Assembly (NCBI GenBank): GCA_003212395.1 | Contig: QCPU01000010.1 | Location: forward strand, 1-41,339 | Direction of reading: 5' to 3' | DNA: 41,339 nucleotides | Source of the DNA: Prochlorococcus sp. AG-442-B03 | Lineage (GTDB): Bacteria; Cyanobacteriota; Cyanobacteriia; PCC-6307; Cyanobiaceae | Part shown: positions 25,193-35,045 of the stretch, one piece after another | Layout of the letters: every line of letters begins with the position of its first letter | Numbering within the stretch: position 1 is the stretch's first letter | The notes under the pieces: generated by a model | The model's input: the letters and a program-made list of their open reading frames with translations, nothing else | What the model was told of the DNA's origin: nothing | Database searches by the model: none | Made by a program: the position numbers and the translations under genes

Positions 25193-28100
25193 CTAGGAAA
25201 CTAAAGATTTCAAATTAACTTGGAATGATTTATCTTCTAATAATTTGCATGCTCCTTGAATATCTCCAATACAGAATTGTTCACCAAATTTAACGTAGGT
25301 AACTCTTTTTTTATTTCTTACTGCAGCTAAAACTGGTATCTTGTTTCCACATCTATTTTTATCTGGTTTAAATTTAATTAAACAGTCTCTCAAAGTATTT
25401 TGTACTCTTACATCTGATGCTTGAGAACTTTCAAGATTAATAATAAGCAATTTAAGGTTATCTATTTCTCTACAATCATCAATTATTAATTGAGTCTTAT
25501 CACTTTTTTTATCTATTGTTCCCCACACCAATAATCTAGTATCAGTCAAAAGAAATTCTGATAATCTGACATAGGTTTTTGGAAAAACTATTGCTTCGCA
25601 ACTTCCGGAAAGATCTTCTAGCTGAACTATAGCCATCCTATCTCCTTTTCTAGTTGTGATTTGCTTCAAATCAGGGATCATTCCAACTAAAGAGACTTTG
25701 GTTCTATCTTTTGTTTCTTCTAACTGCGAAATGCTTATAGGTGATACAAGTTTTGCTGGCTTAGTTAAGTGCTTTAAAGGATGATCAGATAAATAAAAGC
25801 CTAATAGTTGCTTTTCTAACTTTAACTTCTCAATAAGTGAATAATCATCAACTTTAGCTAATTGTGAATCTGAAAAAGTAACATTAGAAAATTCTTCTTT
25901 AGAGTCAAATAGATTTCCTTGACCAGATAATCTGTCACGATTTCTTGAAGAGGCCCACTCAATAACATGTTCGAGATCTGACAATAATTGAGCTCTATTA
26001 TTGTCATTTGAAAACTCATCTAGTGCTCCACAATGAATTAGAGATTCAAGACTTCTTTTGTTAAGAACATTAGAAGGCAAACGATCGCACAAATCTGATA
26101 ATGACTTAAAGATTCCATAACTATTTCGGTTTTCAATGATATTTCTTATTGCAGAATCTCCTAAATTCTTAATTGCAGATAGTCCGAATAAAATCTGATT
26201 ATTCTTAATAGTAAAATCAACCCCAGAAAAATTAATACTTGGTGAAATAACTTCTATTCCCATAGAATAACAATTAGAGATATATCTTTGCATCTTGTCG
26301 CTAGAACCAGAGTTTACGGTTAAGAGGGCTGCCATATATGCAACAGGAAAATGGGCTTTTAAAAATGCAGTTTGATAAGTTACAGCACCATAAGCAGTTG
26401 AGTGACTTTTGTTAAAGCAATATTCTGCGAATAAAACCATTTGATCAAAAAGATCATTTGCTAATTTTTCATTTACACCTTTCTTCATAGAACCGTCTAC
26501 AAAAATGTTCCTATGCTTTACCATCTCAGATACTTTCTTTTTCCCCATTGCTCTTCTAAGTAAATCAGCATCACCTAAAGAATAACCGGCCAGGTCTTGA
26601 GCAATTTTCATAATTTGTTCTTGGTAAACCATAATTCCATAGGTTTCAGTGAGAATTGACTTAATAAAAGGATGAGGGAAATCAACCTTTTCGCTCCCAT
26701 TTTTTCGATTTATGAATTTAGGTATAAGGCCTGCATCAAGAGGACCAGGTCTATAAAGAGCAAGTATGGATGAAATATCCTCTAAAGAGCTAGGTTTGAA
26801 ATCCTTAACGACCTGTTTCATACCAGAAGATTCAAGTTGAAAAATACCTTCAAGATCTCCTCTCCCAATAAGCTCAAAAGTTTTACAATCATTTTGAGGT
26901 AACTCATCTATATTTATTTTCTTTCCGGTAGATTGATTAATAAGAGAAACTGTCTTTTCAATCATCGTTAGATTCTTAAGACCCAAGAAATCCATTTTCA
27001 ATAATCCTAGCGACTCAATATCATCCATAGAATATTGGGTTATTATTTGTCCTTCATTATTCCTTTGAAGAGGTACAAGTTCGTCTAAAGGATCTGATGC
27101 GATAACAACTCCAGCAGCATGAACTCCATATGTTTTATTAGTTCCTTCAATTCTCAAAGCCAAATCAACCCATTTTTTTACCCTATTATCATTAATGTAT
27201 TTATCTCTAAACTCCTGGCTAGGAGAATTTTTATCAATCATTTCATTTAGTTTATAAGGTTTCCCTCTTACAACCGGTATTAACTTAGCCAATTTATCTG
27301 CCTCTCCATATGGTATATCTAGAACCCTTGCAACATCTTTTAAAACCGCCTTAGAGGTCATTTTGTTGAAAGTAATTATTTGAGCAACTTTATCCTCTCC
27401 ATAACGATTAGTCACATAATCAATAACTTCATTTCTTCTATCAATACAAAAGTCGGTATCAATATCTGGCATGGACTTTCTTGCTGGATTTAAAAATCTC
27501 TCAAACAACAAACCATGCTCAACAGGATCTATATTTGTAATTTGAAGGGCATAAGCTACTAGAGATCCTGCTGCAGAACCTCTACCTGGTCCTACTGGTA
27601 TAGAGTTATCTCTCGCAAATTTTATGTAATCCCAAACAACTAAAAAATAATCTGGGAAACCCATATCTTTAATAATTTTTAATTCGGAAGATAGTCTTGT
27701 TTTATAGTTATCATCAACTTCTGTAAGATCATTTTTTTTAAGTCTTTTTAAAAGACCCTTTTTAGATAATTGTGAAAGGTAAGAAAATGAATCTGTATCT
27801 TCGTTAAGAGGAAATTTGGGCATTCTATAATTACCGAACAAATCGAATACTTCAACTTTTTGAGAAATTTCTACTGTATTGTTCACTGCCTCATTAATTG
27901 ATTCATCATCAATATGATCTTTAAAAAGTTCAAGCATTTCATTTTCACACTTAATATATTCTGTACCGGTATATCTCAATCTTTTTTCATCACTTATTAG
28001 TTTTCCTGTTAATACACAAAGCAAAGCATCATGTGCTTCAACATCCATATTCGATAAGTAATGCGCGTCATTGGTAGCGATAACTTTTATTTGGTGCTTC

Positions 28101-28690
28101 TTACCAATCTTTATTAATTCAACATTAACAATTCTATCTTCAATAGAACCGTGATCTTGTATTTCTAGATAAAAATCATCTGCAAATAATTTCTTATACC
28201 AAAGAGCTATATCCTCGGCTACATCTAATCTACCTTTTAAAATAGCCTGAGGTATCTCTCCACCAAGACAAGCTGTAGAAACTATTAAACCATCACTATA
28301 TTTACTTAAGAGAGATTTATCAATACATGGTCTAGAAAAAATACCTCGACCTCTCATACCATTTAGGTGACTAATTGTTGTTAACTTCACTAGATTCTTA
28401 TAACCAGTATAATTTTTTGCTAAAACCACCAAATGATATCTTTTTTCTTTTTTAGGTTGAGGATCATCAATAGAACCATTAATCACATACATTTCATTAC
28501 CAATAATTGGCTTTATGCCTTTCTCATTACATTTCTTGACCAAATCAAGAACACCATACATAACTCCATGATCAGTAAGAGCTATAGATTTCATTCCAAG
28601 ATCAGAAGCTCTATCTACAATTTTTGAAATTTGACTGGCTCCATCAAGTAAGCTGTAGTCACTATGATTATGAAGCGGAACGAAACCCAT
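25193..28690 (-). CDS. dnaE: DNA polymerase III alpha subunit DnaE
   Basis: The replicative polymerase catalytic subunit, 1165 residues from the chosen ATG. It begins with the PHP domain (FVPLHNHSDYSLLDGA, 3-18, and TDHGVMYG), then the polymerase palm with MPDIDTDF (about 405-412) carrying catalytic aspartates, finger segments with LYRPGPLDAGLI and MVYQEQIMKIA, and a C-terminal OB-fold with LVGMIPDLKQITTRKGDRMA (in part TTRKGDRMA). The upstream TTG at 28696 adds only two residues, and the ATG at 28690 (MGFVPLHNHS) matches the family start. No intein is present, as the core is continuous. Confidence 0.97.
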   Translation of the reverse strand: MGFVPLHNHSDYSLLDGASQISKIVDRASDLGMKSIALTDHGVMYGVLDLVKKCNEKGIKPIIGNEMYVINGSIDDPQPKKEKRYHLVVLAKNYTGYKNLVKLTTISHLNGMRGRGIFSRPCIDKSLLSKYSDGLIVSTACLGGEIPQAILKGRLDVAEDIALWYKKLFADDFYLEIQDHGSIEDRIVNVELIKIGKKHQIKVIATNDAHYLSNMDVEAHDALLCVLTGKLISDEKRLRYTGTEYIKCENEMLELFKDHIDDESINEAVNNTVEISQKVEVFDLFGNYRMPKFPLNEDTDSFSYLSQLSKKGLLKRLKKNDLTEVDDNYKTRLSSELKIIKDMGFPDYFLVVWDYIKFARDNSIPVGPGRGSAAGSLVAYALQITNIDPVEHGLLFERFLNPARKSMPDIDTDFCIDRRNEVIDYVTNRYGEDKVAQIITFNKMTSKAVLKDVARVLDIPYGEADKLAKLIPVVRGKPYKLNEMIDKNSPSQEFRDKYINDNRVKKWVDLALRIEGTNKTYGVHAAGVVIASDPLDELVPLQRNNEGQIITQYSMDDIESLGLLKMDFLGLKNLTMIEKTVSLINQSTGKKINIDELPQNDCKTFELIGRGDLEGIFQLESSGMKQVVKDFKPSSLEDISSILALYRPGPLDAGLIPKFINRKNGSEKVDFPHPFIKSILTETYGIMVYQEQIMKIAQDLAGYSLGDADLLRRAMGKKKVSEMVKHRNIFVDGSMKKGVNEKLANDLFDQMVLFAEYCFNKSHSTAYGAVTYQTAFLKAHFPVAYMAALLTVNSGSSDKMQRYISNCYSMGIEVISPSINFSGVDFTIKNNQILFGLSAIKNLGDSAIRNIIENRNSYGIFKSLSDLCDRLPSNVLNKRSLESLIHCGALDEFSNDNNRAQLLSDLEHVIEWASSRNRDRLSGQGNLFDSKEEFSNVTFSDSQLAKVDDYSLIEKLKLEKQLLGFYLSDHPLKHLTKPAKLVSPISISQLEETKDRTKVSLVGMIPDLKQITTRKGDRMAIVQLEDLSGSCEAIVFPKTYVRLSEFLLTDTRLLVWGTIDKKSDKTQLIIDDCREIDNLKLLIINLESSQASDVRVQNTLRDCLIKFKPDKNRCGNKIPVLAAVRNKKRVTYVKFGEQFCIGDIQGACKLLEDKSFQVNLKSLVS

Positions 28691-28774
28691 ATTCAAATAA
28701 TTTATATATATAAGATAGAGAGAATTTCTAAAAGATCTATACTTTTTGATTACAAATTAATTATTAATACAAAT

Positions 28775-30223
28775 TTAGAATAAAGGTCTGTTCTTAATTA
28801 CCTGAGCATCAATTTCAAAGATATTTGCGGCGTTCAATATTCTACCTTCTTCTAGTACATCGCCTATTAATTGCATTCCTATGGGTAATCCTTTGGTATC
28901 AAAACCACAGGGAATACTGATTGCGGGAAGTCCGGCCAAATTAACAGGAACAGTTAATAGATCAGACAAATACATTGAAAGTGGATCATTGACGAAATCA
29001 CCCTTCAAAAAAGCGGTAGTTGGACAAGTTGGGGTTAATAAAATATCTACTTTCTTAAAAGCATTATCAAAATCTTTTCTTATTAAGGTCCTAACTTTTT
29101 GTGCCTTTTTGTAATAGGCATCACTGTAACCAGCTGACAAAGCATAAGTTCCTATCAAAATCCTTCTTTGCACTTCATCTCCAAATCCTTCAGCTCTACT
29201 TTTTGATGTCATATCAATAAGATTTTTACCTTCACTTGATCTATAGCCATATTTGACTCCATCATATCTAGCTAAATTTGCGGATGCTTCAGATGGTGCA
29301 ATGACATAATATGTAGCAATTCCGTCGTTAAATCTAGGACATTCAACTTCGATAATTTCAGCTCCTAAAGTTTTGAATCTCTCAACTCCAGAAAGAACAG
29401 ATTCCTTAACCTCTGGATTGAGCCCTTGATGTTCAAAACACTCTTTAATGATTCCGATCTTTAAACCCTTTATAGATTTATTTAAATCAGTCAAATAATT
29501 TGGAACTGATTTATCAAGACATGTTGAGTCAAAGGGGTCTTTACCAGATATTGAATAAAGAATTTCAGCTGCATCTGAAACAGTATTTGTAATTGGGCCA
29601 ATTTGATCAAGAGAGCTAGCAAATGCCACCAGTCCCCATCTGCTAACTCTTCCATAAGTAGGTTTAAGACCTACAACACCACAAAAAGATGCTGGTTGTC
29701 TTATTGATCCTCCTGTATCAGAACCTAAAGCCGCCGCACAAAATCCAGCAGCAACTGAAGCAGCACTGCCGCCTGAACTTCCTCCTGGCACTCTATTAAT
29801 ATCCCAAGGATTTGAAGTGACCCCAAATACAGAAGTCTCTGTTGAACTGCCCATTGCAAATTCATCTAAATTTGTTTTTCCTAAACAGATCCCCCCTGAA
29901 GACCATAATTTACTTGAAGCAGTCGCCTCATAAGGTGCAACAAAGCTTTTGAGCATATTACTTGCACAAGTTGTTATAACCCCTTTGGTGCAAATATTAT
30001 CCTTTATTGCTATTGGCATCCCTGCAAGAGGAGGAAGTTTTTCATTATTTTGAATTAATTTATCTATATTCTCTGCTTGCGCGATTGCATTTTCTTTTGT
30101 AGTACAAATATACGAGTTAATTTCAGTATCTTTATAATCGATTTTGTCAAAGATATCATTAACTAATTCCTTAACAGAAGCATTATTGCTAATAATTTCT
30201 GCTCTTAAAGAATTAAAATTCAT
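28775..30223 (-). CDS. gatA: Glutamyl-tRNA(Gln) amidotransferase subunit A
   Basis: GatA is the amidase subunit of GatCAB, which converts Glu-tRNA(Gln) to Gln-tRNA(Gln), the usual route in cyanobacteria. The 482-residue protein keeps the Ser-cis-Ser-Lys triad: K74 in [11 protein letters not shown]149 in [10 protein letters not shown] and S173 in [10 protein letters not shown], each offset by exactly five from S. aureus GatA (79, 154, 178). It lies 29 bases downstream of the DUF1816 gene and upstream of dnaE on the same strand. Confidence 0.97.
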   Translation of the reverse strand: MNFNSLRAEIISNNASVKELVNDIFDKIDYKDTEINSYICTTKENAIAQAENIDKLIQNNEKLPPLAGMPIAIKDNICTKGVITTCASNMLKSFVAPYEATASSKLWSSGGICLGKTNLDEFAMGSSTETSVFGVTSNPWDINRVPGGSSGGSAASVAAGFCAAALGSDTGGSIRQPASFCGVVGLKPTYGRVSRWGLVAFASSLDQIGPITNTVSDAAEILYSISGKDPFDSTCLDKSVPNYLTDLNKSIKGLKIGIIKECFEHQGLNPEVKESVLSGVERFKTLGAEIIEVECPRFNDGIATYYVIAPSEASANLARYDGVKYGYRSSEGKNLIDMTSKSRAEGFGDEVQRRILIGTYALSAGYSDAYYKKAQKVRTLIRKDFDNAFKKVDILLTPTCPTTAFLKGDFVNDPLSMYLSDLLTVPVNLAGLPAISIPCGFDTKGLPIGMQLIGDVLEEGRILNAANIFEIDAQVIKNRPLF

Positions 30224-30252
30224 TTCTTAATTTATTTCTTAAATTAAAGTAA

Positions 30253-30468
30253 TCAAAGAGTTAGTGGCTCTTCTTTTTTGCAGCGAATCAAGCTATGTTT
30301 AATATTTTCAGACCCTTCGTCAGAAAGTTCTTTAATAAAAGAAGACATATTTTCTTTTAAACTACGTTTAGTAATAAATGGGCCGAACCAGTAAGTCCCC
30401 ATAGGTTGATTTGTCTCAATTTTAGCCCACCAGGCCAATCCGAGTTTGTTTCCAAAGTTTCTAATCAA
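30253..30468 (-). CDS. DUF1816 protein
   Basis: This 71-residue cyanobacterial protein contains the DUF1816 pattern LAWWAKIETNQPMGTYWFGPF (in part LAWWAKIETNQP), which some database entries relate to CpcD-like phycobilisome linkers; Prochlorococcus lacks full phycobilisomes, so the role is probably different. The start is TTG and I see no ATG alternative. It lies 29 bases upstream of gatA. Confidence 0.82.
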   Translation of the reverse strand: MIRNFGNKLGLAWWAKIETNQPMGTYWFGPFITKRSLKENMSSFIKELSDEGSENIKHSLIRCKKEEPLTL

Positions 30469-30615
30469 TTTTATCGGTCTATTAGACCATCAATTCTTGT
30501 TAAATTCTATACAATTTTGTAGTGAAAATTCAATAAATTTTTATTAATTATATCAATGTATTGAAACAACAACATTTAAGAGGTCTTTGAAAACAGTGAT
30601 TATAAACAAATAAGA

Positions 30616-31620
30616 TTATTTACTTGTCAAGTGAAATAGTGATATGGCAGCAGCCACAGAGGCATTTAAACTTGAAGTCTTACCTTTAAGGGGAATGCTT
30701 AATAGAAAATCGCATTTTTTTTGAGTAAGCAAAGAAATACCTTTATCTTCAGAACCAATTATGACTACTAAGGGTGCTTTTTCTAGAAAATTTGAGATGG
30801 ATAATTGACCATCTCCAGATAAGCCAACAATAAGAAAACCATTTTTCTTAAACTCATCAAGTGCTCTATTTAAGTTAACAACTCTACTTACTTGCAAGTG
30901 TTCTAAAGCTCCTGCAGCAACCTTAGCAACTGTTCCCGTCAATCCAGCAGATCTTCTCTGAGGAATGACAATTCCCTTGCAGTCAAATGCTTCCGCTGAT
31001 CTTATAATCGCACCAACATTATGTGGATCAGTTATACCGTCTAATGCAAGTATTATAGGATTGGCACTGTTGTGTTTAGAAAAACCGATTAATTGTTCTA
31101 AGGAGATTGTTTTAGAGCTTGCTAACTGCAATGCGATACCTTGATGAGAAGCACCATAAGTCAATTGCGAAAGCCTGTTCCAAGAAACTTCTTCAATTAG
31201 GACTCCTTTTGCTTTAAGTTCCTTAAGCAAAATATAAAATTTGTCTGAAGAAAAGATTTCCGAAGTACACCAAATCCTATTAATCGCTCTTTCACTTGTA
31301 AGAGTCTCATAAACCGAATGTTTACCCCATATCCAATCATCAAAATTCCTCTTACTAGTAAACTCTTGATCATCAGGATTTTTATTAGAAAAGTCTTTAT
31401 TAGATTTAAATATTGGCTTTCTTCTTTTTAAAGACGAAAAAGTATTATATTTATCATTTTTATTTAAATTTGCAACATTATCATTTTTAGAAGAATTGTT
31501 TAAAAATCTTTCATTTTTTTCTGTACGATTTTTATTTTTTGAGTAGTAATTTAAATCTGATTTTTTTTTGTAATCTTTATTATTTTTTCCAGGAAAATTT
31601 TTTTTTGATGAGTTTTTCAT
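30616..31620 (-). CDS. rlmB: 23S rRNA 2'-O-methyltransferase (RlmB/TrmH family)
   Basis: The C-terminal 240 residues form a SpoU/TrmH SPOUT methyltransferase with substrate-binding region (WGKHSVYETL), motif 1 ALDGITDPHNVGAIIRSAEA, motif 2 IGSEDKGIS and motif 3 SLNASVAAAISLF. Its closest role is 2'-O-methylation of G2251 in 23S rRNA. The N-terminal 90 residues are an unusual Asn/Lys/Ser-rich disordered extension that bacterial RlmB proteins generally lack, though cyanobacterial homologues can be extended. The gene is 16 bases downstream of mrnC. Confidence 0.93.
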   Translation of the reverse strand: MKNSSKKNFPGKNNKDYKKKSDLNYYSKNKNRTEKNERFLNNSSKNDNVANLNKNDKYNTFSSLKRRKPIFKSNKDFSNKNPDDQEFTSKRNFDDWIWGKHSVYETLTSERAINRIWCTSEIFSSDKFYILLKELKAKGVLIEEVSWNRLSQLTYGASHQGIALQLASSKTISLEQLIGFSKHNSANPIILALDGITDPHNVGAIIRSAEAFDCKGIVIPQRRSAGLTGTVAKVAAGALEHLQVSRVVNLNRALDEFKKNGFLIVGLSGDGQLSISNFLEKAPLVVIIGSEDKGISLLTQKKCDFLLSIPLKGKTSSLNASVAAAISLFHLTSK

Positions 31621-31636
31621 AGGTTCAATTCATTTT

Positions 31637-32023
31637 TTATTCTAAATGTTCAAAAAGTGTTGATAATCTTTGAGGATCTTTTAAAAATAGCCAGCCAATG
31701 AGAGTTTCAAAACCAGTTGCTCTCGAGTATATGGTAGGGTCTGAAGACTTTGGATACCTCTTTGTTTTATTTCTAGCACGCCTAATTAGATCCTTTTCAT
31801 TTGAATTTAATAAATGTTCAATTTGACTTAATGATTTTGATTGAGATTTTGCTTTTACTTCGTTAACAACAGATAAATGGAGATCTTTAGATTTTAAGGG
31901 GAAATGAACATGTCTTAGTCTTTGGTGAAGCTCCCATACCGAATCTCCAAGCCAAGCAAGTTGAATAACGCCTATATCCTCGGGAGATCCATATGGAACC
32001 AAGTTTTGAATCCAATAATTCAA
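31637..32023 (-). CDS. mrnC: Mini-ribonuclease III
   Basis: Mini-III is a dsRNA-specific RNase III catalytic domain without an RNA-binding domain; in Bacillus it matures the ends of 23S rRNA. The 128-residue protein shows the signature LAWLGDSVWELHQRLR (22-37, catalytic Asp27) and the second motif TGFETLIGWLFL. The start is TTG, which overlaps the TGA stop of the preceding STAS gene (TTGA), so the two are probably translationally coupled. Confidence 0.92.
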   Translation of the reverse strand: MNYWIQNLVPYGSPEDIGVIQLAWLGDSVWELHQRLRHVHFPLKSKDLHLSVVNEVKAKSQSKSLSQIEHLLNSNEKDLIRRARNKTKRYPKSSDPTIYSRATGFETLIGWLFLKDPQRLSTLFEHLE

Positions 32024-32385
32024 TTTTTTAAGTAATTTAATGCATCTTCAAGGCTTGACTGCAAGTTAAGAAAATCCCCTAAACGAACAAGTTTAATTGT
32101 TTGAGCCACTCTAGAATTACCAACGACAGAGAAAGCAAGTTTTGACTTTTTGCATTCTTTAGCAGTCTGAACAAGAGCTCCAAGTCCCGAGGAATCTAAA
32201 AAATCTATTTTTGTAAGATCAATAACGAATGGAAGCTCATTTTTTAAGTTATTGGTAACAAAAGTCTTAAATTGTTTTTCTGAAAAAGCATCAAGTTGGC
32301 CTTTAAAAGTAAAAACAATAATGTTTGTTTTAAGCTCAAGGTTTCCCCTTAAAGAAACCGTTAACTTCTGGAAATCTTCTATGAT
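32020..32385 (-). CDS. STAS-domain anti-sigma factor antagonist with non-AUG start
   Basis: A continuous minus-strand frame encodes about 120 residues matching anti-anti-sigma factors: an N-terminal strand with TVSLRG, FTFKGQLDAF, and the phosphorylation-site motif IDFLDSSGLGALVQ (about 59-72), then a C-terminal LEDALNYL helix. No ATG, GTG or TTG lies in frame between the TAG stop at 32386-32388 and the domain. The only start positions are ATC (32383-32385) and ATA (32380-32382), behind a perfect GGAGGT. I give the ATC start; the ATA alternative removes one residue. It is likely the partner of an RsbW-type kinase such as the one at 7615. Confidence 0.85.
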   Translation of the reverse strand: MIEDFQKLTVSLRGNLELKTNIIVFTFKGQLDAFSEKQFKTFVTNNLKNELPFVIDLTKIDFLDSSGLGALVQTAKECKKSKLAFSVVGNSRVAQTIKLVRLGDFLNLQSSLEDALNYLKN

Positions 32386-32390
32386 CTAAT

Positions 32391-32396
32391 ACCTCC
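32391..32396 (-). promoter_or_regulatory. Strong ribosome binding site of the STAS gene
   Basis: GGAGGT lies five bases before the in-frame ATC and eight before the ATA. Shine-Dalgarno sites this strong are scarce in this window, and this one fixes where the rare-start STAS gene is translated. Confidence 0.75.
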
Positions 32397-32446
32397 AAAA
32401 AATTAATGTATCAAATGTAATTATCAAATCAAAAGAAACCAATATG

Positions 32447-33586
32447 TCAACATCTTTCTAACATTAGAGAAACAAATTTTTCAAATAAATAATCTGAATC
32501 ATGTGGACCAGGTCCTGCTTCTGGATGATATTGCACACTAAATATTGGCTTGTTATTAACTTCTAGGCCAGCCACAGTATTATCGTTAAGGTTATAGTGG
32601 GTAATTCTAACTATTTCTTTTGACAGAGAATTGGGATCAATAGCAAAACCATGATTCTGACTAGTTATCTCAATTTTGTTATTTTCTCCACAAGGATGAT
32701 TTAAACCACGATGTCCAAAAGGTAATTTATAAGTTGAACCTCCTAATGCTAATCCAAATATTTGATGGCCAAGGCAAATACCCAACATAGGTATTTCACC
32801 ATATTTAATGAGTGATTTTGCTAAGTCTATACCTTCAGAAACAGAAGAAGGATCGCCTGGACCATTTGAGAAAAATATACCATCCGGCTCGTTAGACAGA
32901 ACTTCATTTAAAGAAGATCGAGAAGGTAAAACCAAAACTTCACAACCATGGGATACGAGTCTATTTAGAATTGAATTTTTAATTCCAAAATCAATAGCTA
33001 CTATTTTTAACTTTTTAGAGGACTCATCATATTTTTTTCTTAAATCAAAATTTGTTTGCGTATGATTTTTCCATAAATATTGTTCCTTTGTTGAAACAAC
33101 TTTTGATAAATTTAATCCCTCCATCTTTGGAGTATCACAAATTATCTTTAAACAACTTTCATCAGTTTTATCTAGAGAGGTAATAACTCCATTCATCGAA
33201 CCACTAGATCTTAAAATTTTAACAAGAGCCCTTGTATCAATTCCATAAAGACCTATGATATTTTTTTCAACTAACCATTGATTAAAATTCTTTTTAGATC
33301 TCCAATTGCTGCTATTAGATGAAAAATTTCTAACAATTATCCCTTTAACATTAATATTAGATTCTGAATCTTCAAAATTAATGCCAGTATTTCCAATCTC
33401 TGGATAAGTGAATGTTAATATTTGTCCATAATAACTTGGATCAGTAATAACTTCCTGATATCCGGTCATTCCCGTATTAAAAACTATTTCGCCAATAGCT
33501 GTACCAGAAGCACCAAAAAAGAATCCTGGGAATACAATTCCATTACTTAAAACCAATTTAGCGTTTTTCTTATATGGATTAATCAT
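32447..33586 (-). CDS. carA: Carbamoyl-phosphate synthase small subunit
   Basis: CarA is the glutaminase subunit that delivers ammonia to CarB for arginine and pyrimidine synthesis. From the ATG at 33586 it is 379 residues; the longer frame starting at 33646 runs back over the trpD end and gives an atypical hydrophobic N-terminus. The class I amidotransferase triad is C271 (MLGICLGHQ), H354 and E356 (YHPEAGPGP), with the NGPGDPSS oxyanion motif at 241-248. It is 14 bases downstream of trpD. Confidence 0.96.
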   Translation of the reverse strand: MINPYKKNAKLVLSNGIVFPGFFFGASGTAIGEIVFNTGMTGYQEVITDPSYYGQILTFTYPEIGNTGINFEDSESNINVKGIIVRNFSSNSSNWRSKKNFNQWLVEKNIIGLYGIDTRALVKILRSSGSMNGVITSLDKTDESCLKIICDTPKMEGLNLSKVVSTKEQYLWKNHTQTNFDLRKKYDESSKKLKIVAIDFGIKNSILNRLVSHGCEVLVLPSRSSLNEVLSNEPDGIFFSNGPGDPSSVSEGIDLAKSLIKYGEIPMLGICLGHQIFGLALGGSTYKLPFGHRGLNHPCGENNKIEITSQNHGFAIDPNSLSKEIVRITHYNLNDNTVAGLEVNNKPIFSVQYHPEAGPGPHDSDYLFEKFVSLMLERC

Positions 33587-33600
33587 CAATTTGAAATTAA

Positions 33601-34635
33601 TTAATTTGTATGTAAATAATTTTTTAAAAGTAAAAATTTTTTCCAAGGATTTCCTTGATTTATCGAAAATAAAGCTTTATTAAATCCTTCATTTAAATCA
33701 TCCTCAATACCTGCGGCCCAAAGCACTAAAGCAGAGTTCAAGGCAACCACATCAATATGAGATTTTTGTCCAGAACCATTTAAGACAGACTTTAATATTT
33801 CATTGTTAGACTCATTATCAGAAACCACAAGCTTTTCGTTGGATATATTTTCATGGTTAAAGTCTGAAATATTTAATTCTGAAAACCGTAATTCACCATT
33901 ATCAATAAATACTAATTTATTTTCTCCTTGAAGAGAAGCTTCATCAAGGCCACCAGACCCATGAACGACTATTGCTCTATTCATACCCATTTTTAAAAGC
34001 GCGCTTCCCATAGGTTTTAAAAGATCCTCAGAAGCAACACCCAAAACTTGTGCATTGGGTCTTAAAGGATTTACCAATGGTCCAAGTTGATTAAATACTG
34101 TCCTTATTCCAAGGGTCTTTCTTAATGGAGCAAGTTTTATTAAAGATTTATGCCAAACAGGTGCGAACAAAAAAGTTATACCAATTTCACTTACGGCATT
34201 GATTACTTTTTCTAATGAACAATTTAAATTCAAACCAAGATTTAACAAAACATCAGCAGAACCAACTTTTCCACTAGCACTTTTATTTCCGTGTTTTGCA
34301 ATTTTTACCCCACAAGATGCAGCTACAAATGCAACTGCAGTTGAAATATTGAATGTATTAGCTCCATCACCCCCTGTTCCACAAGTATCTACCAAATACA
34401 AATTTGGTCTTGCTACTGGCAATTCGCAAACATTTAAGAGTTCCTGAGCCATGGAACTTAGTTCGACACCTGTAGAACTCTTTGCTCTCAAAGCACTCAA
34501 AAAAGCTCCTGTTTCAACATCTGAAATTTCATCATTAAGCCATCTTTGCATTAAAGATCTAGAAGTTAATTCATCAAGGTCCCTTCCCTCCAATAAATTA
34601 TTTAGGATTTCAGCGTTTGATAGATTAAAAGACAT
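33601..34635 (-). CDS. trpD: Anthranilate phosphoribosyltransferase
   Basis: TrpD transfers phosphoribose from PRPP to anthranilate in tryptophan synthesis. The 344-residue protein has the PRPP-binding loop [17 protein letters not shown] (83-99), [21 protein letters not shown] (in part [16 protein letters not shown]) and [17 protein letters not shown]. The gene is 33 bases downstream of the DUF3288 gene and immediately precedes carA; other tryptophan genes are absent from the window. Confidence 0.97.
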   Translation of the reverse strand: MSFNLSNAEILNNLLEGRDLDELTSRSLMQRWLNDEISDVETGAFLSALRAKSSTGVELSSMAQELLNVCELPVARPNLYLVDTCGTGGDGANTFNISTAVAFVAASCGVKIAKHGNKSASGKVGSADVLLNLGLNLNCSLEKVINAVSEIGITFLFAPVWHKSLIKLAPLRKTLGIRTVFNQLGPLVNPLRPNAQVLGVASEDLLKPMGSALLKMGMNRAIVVHGSGGLDEASLQGENKLVFIDNGELRFSELNISDFNHENISNEKLVVSDNESNNEILKSVLNGSGQKSHIDVVALNSALVLWAAGIEDDLNEGFNKALFSINQGNPWKKFLLLKNYLHTN

Positions 34636-34668
34636 TTATTTATGTAAGAAAAATTATGCAGATAAAAT

Positions 34669-34965
34669 TCAATTTGAGGTGTCAAAACCTGAACCAACTA
34701 AATCTTCTTTTGTATTAGAAGGCCTGAAGCTTTTTGACCAAATATTTTTTGTTTTTGAAAAAAGTTCATTTTTAGTAATCTTCCAAAAATTTAAAATTTT
34801 TTCAATATCGTTTTTAATTTCAATTTCTCCGGGGAAATTGGTATAACGATTTATTAATCTAGCTAAATTAATATAGTCAAGATCTTCTGGTGTTTTTTTA
34901 GTGATAAGGGAATCTATAATGTTCTTGTCTGTTTCATGTAATGGATGAGTTTGCTCGTTACCCAT
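34669..34965 (-). CDS. DUF3288 protein
   Basis: The 98-residue soluble protein matches the cyanobacterial DUF3288 pattern: an N-terminal THPLHETDKNIIDSLI, then ARLINRYTNFPGEIEIKNDI and WKITKNELFSKT. The function is unknown. It begins the long minus-strand group that runs through trpD and carA to dnaE. Confidence 0.85.
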   Translation of the reverse strand: MGNEQTHPLHETDKNIIDSLITKKTPEDLDYINLARLINRYTNFPGEIEIKNDIEKILNFWKITKNELFSKTKNIWSKSFRPSNTKEDLVGSGFDTSN

Positions 34966-35045
34966 AAAAAAATACTAAATCATTTATAAAATTAGCTCAC
35001 ATATTCAAAAATGAAACATTATCTTAATCATATCGGTAAAATAAA

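Noticed and set aside
33587..33646. Longer carA N-terminus overlapping trpD
   Set aside because: The 20 extra residues are a hydrophobic/basic run unlike CarA, and the ATG at 33586 gives the normal length.
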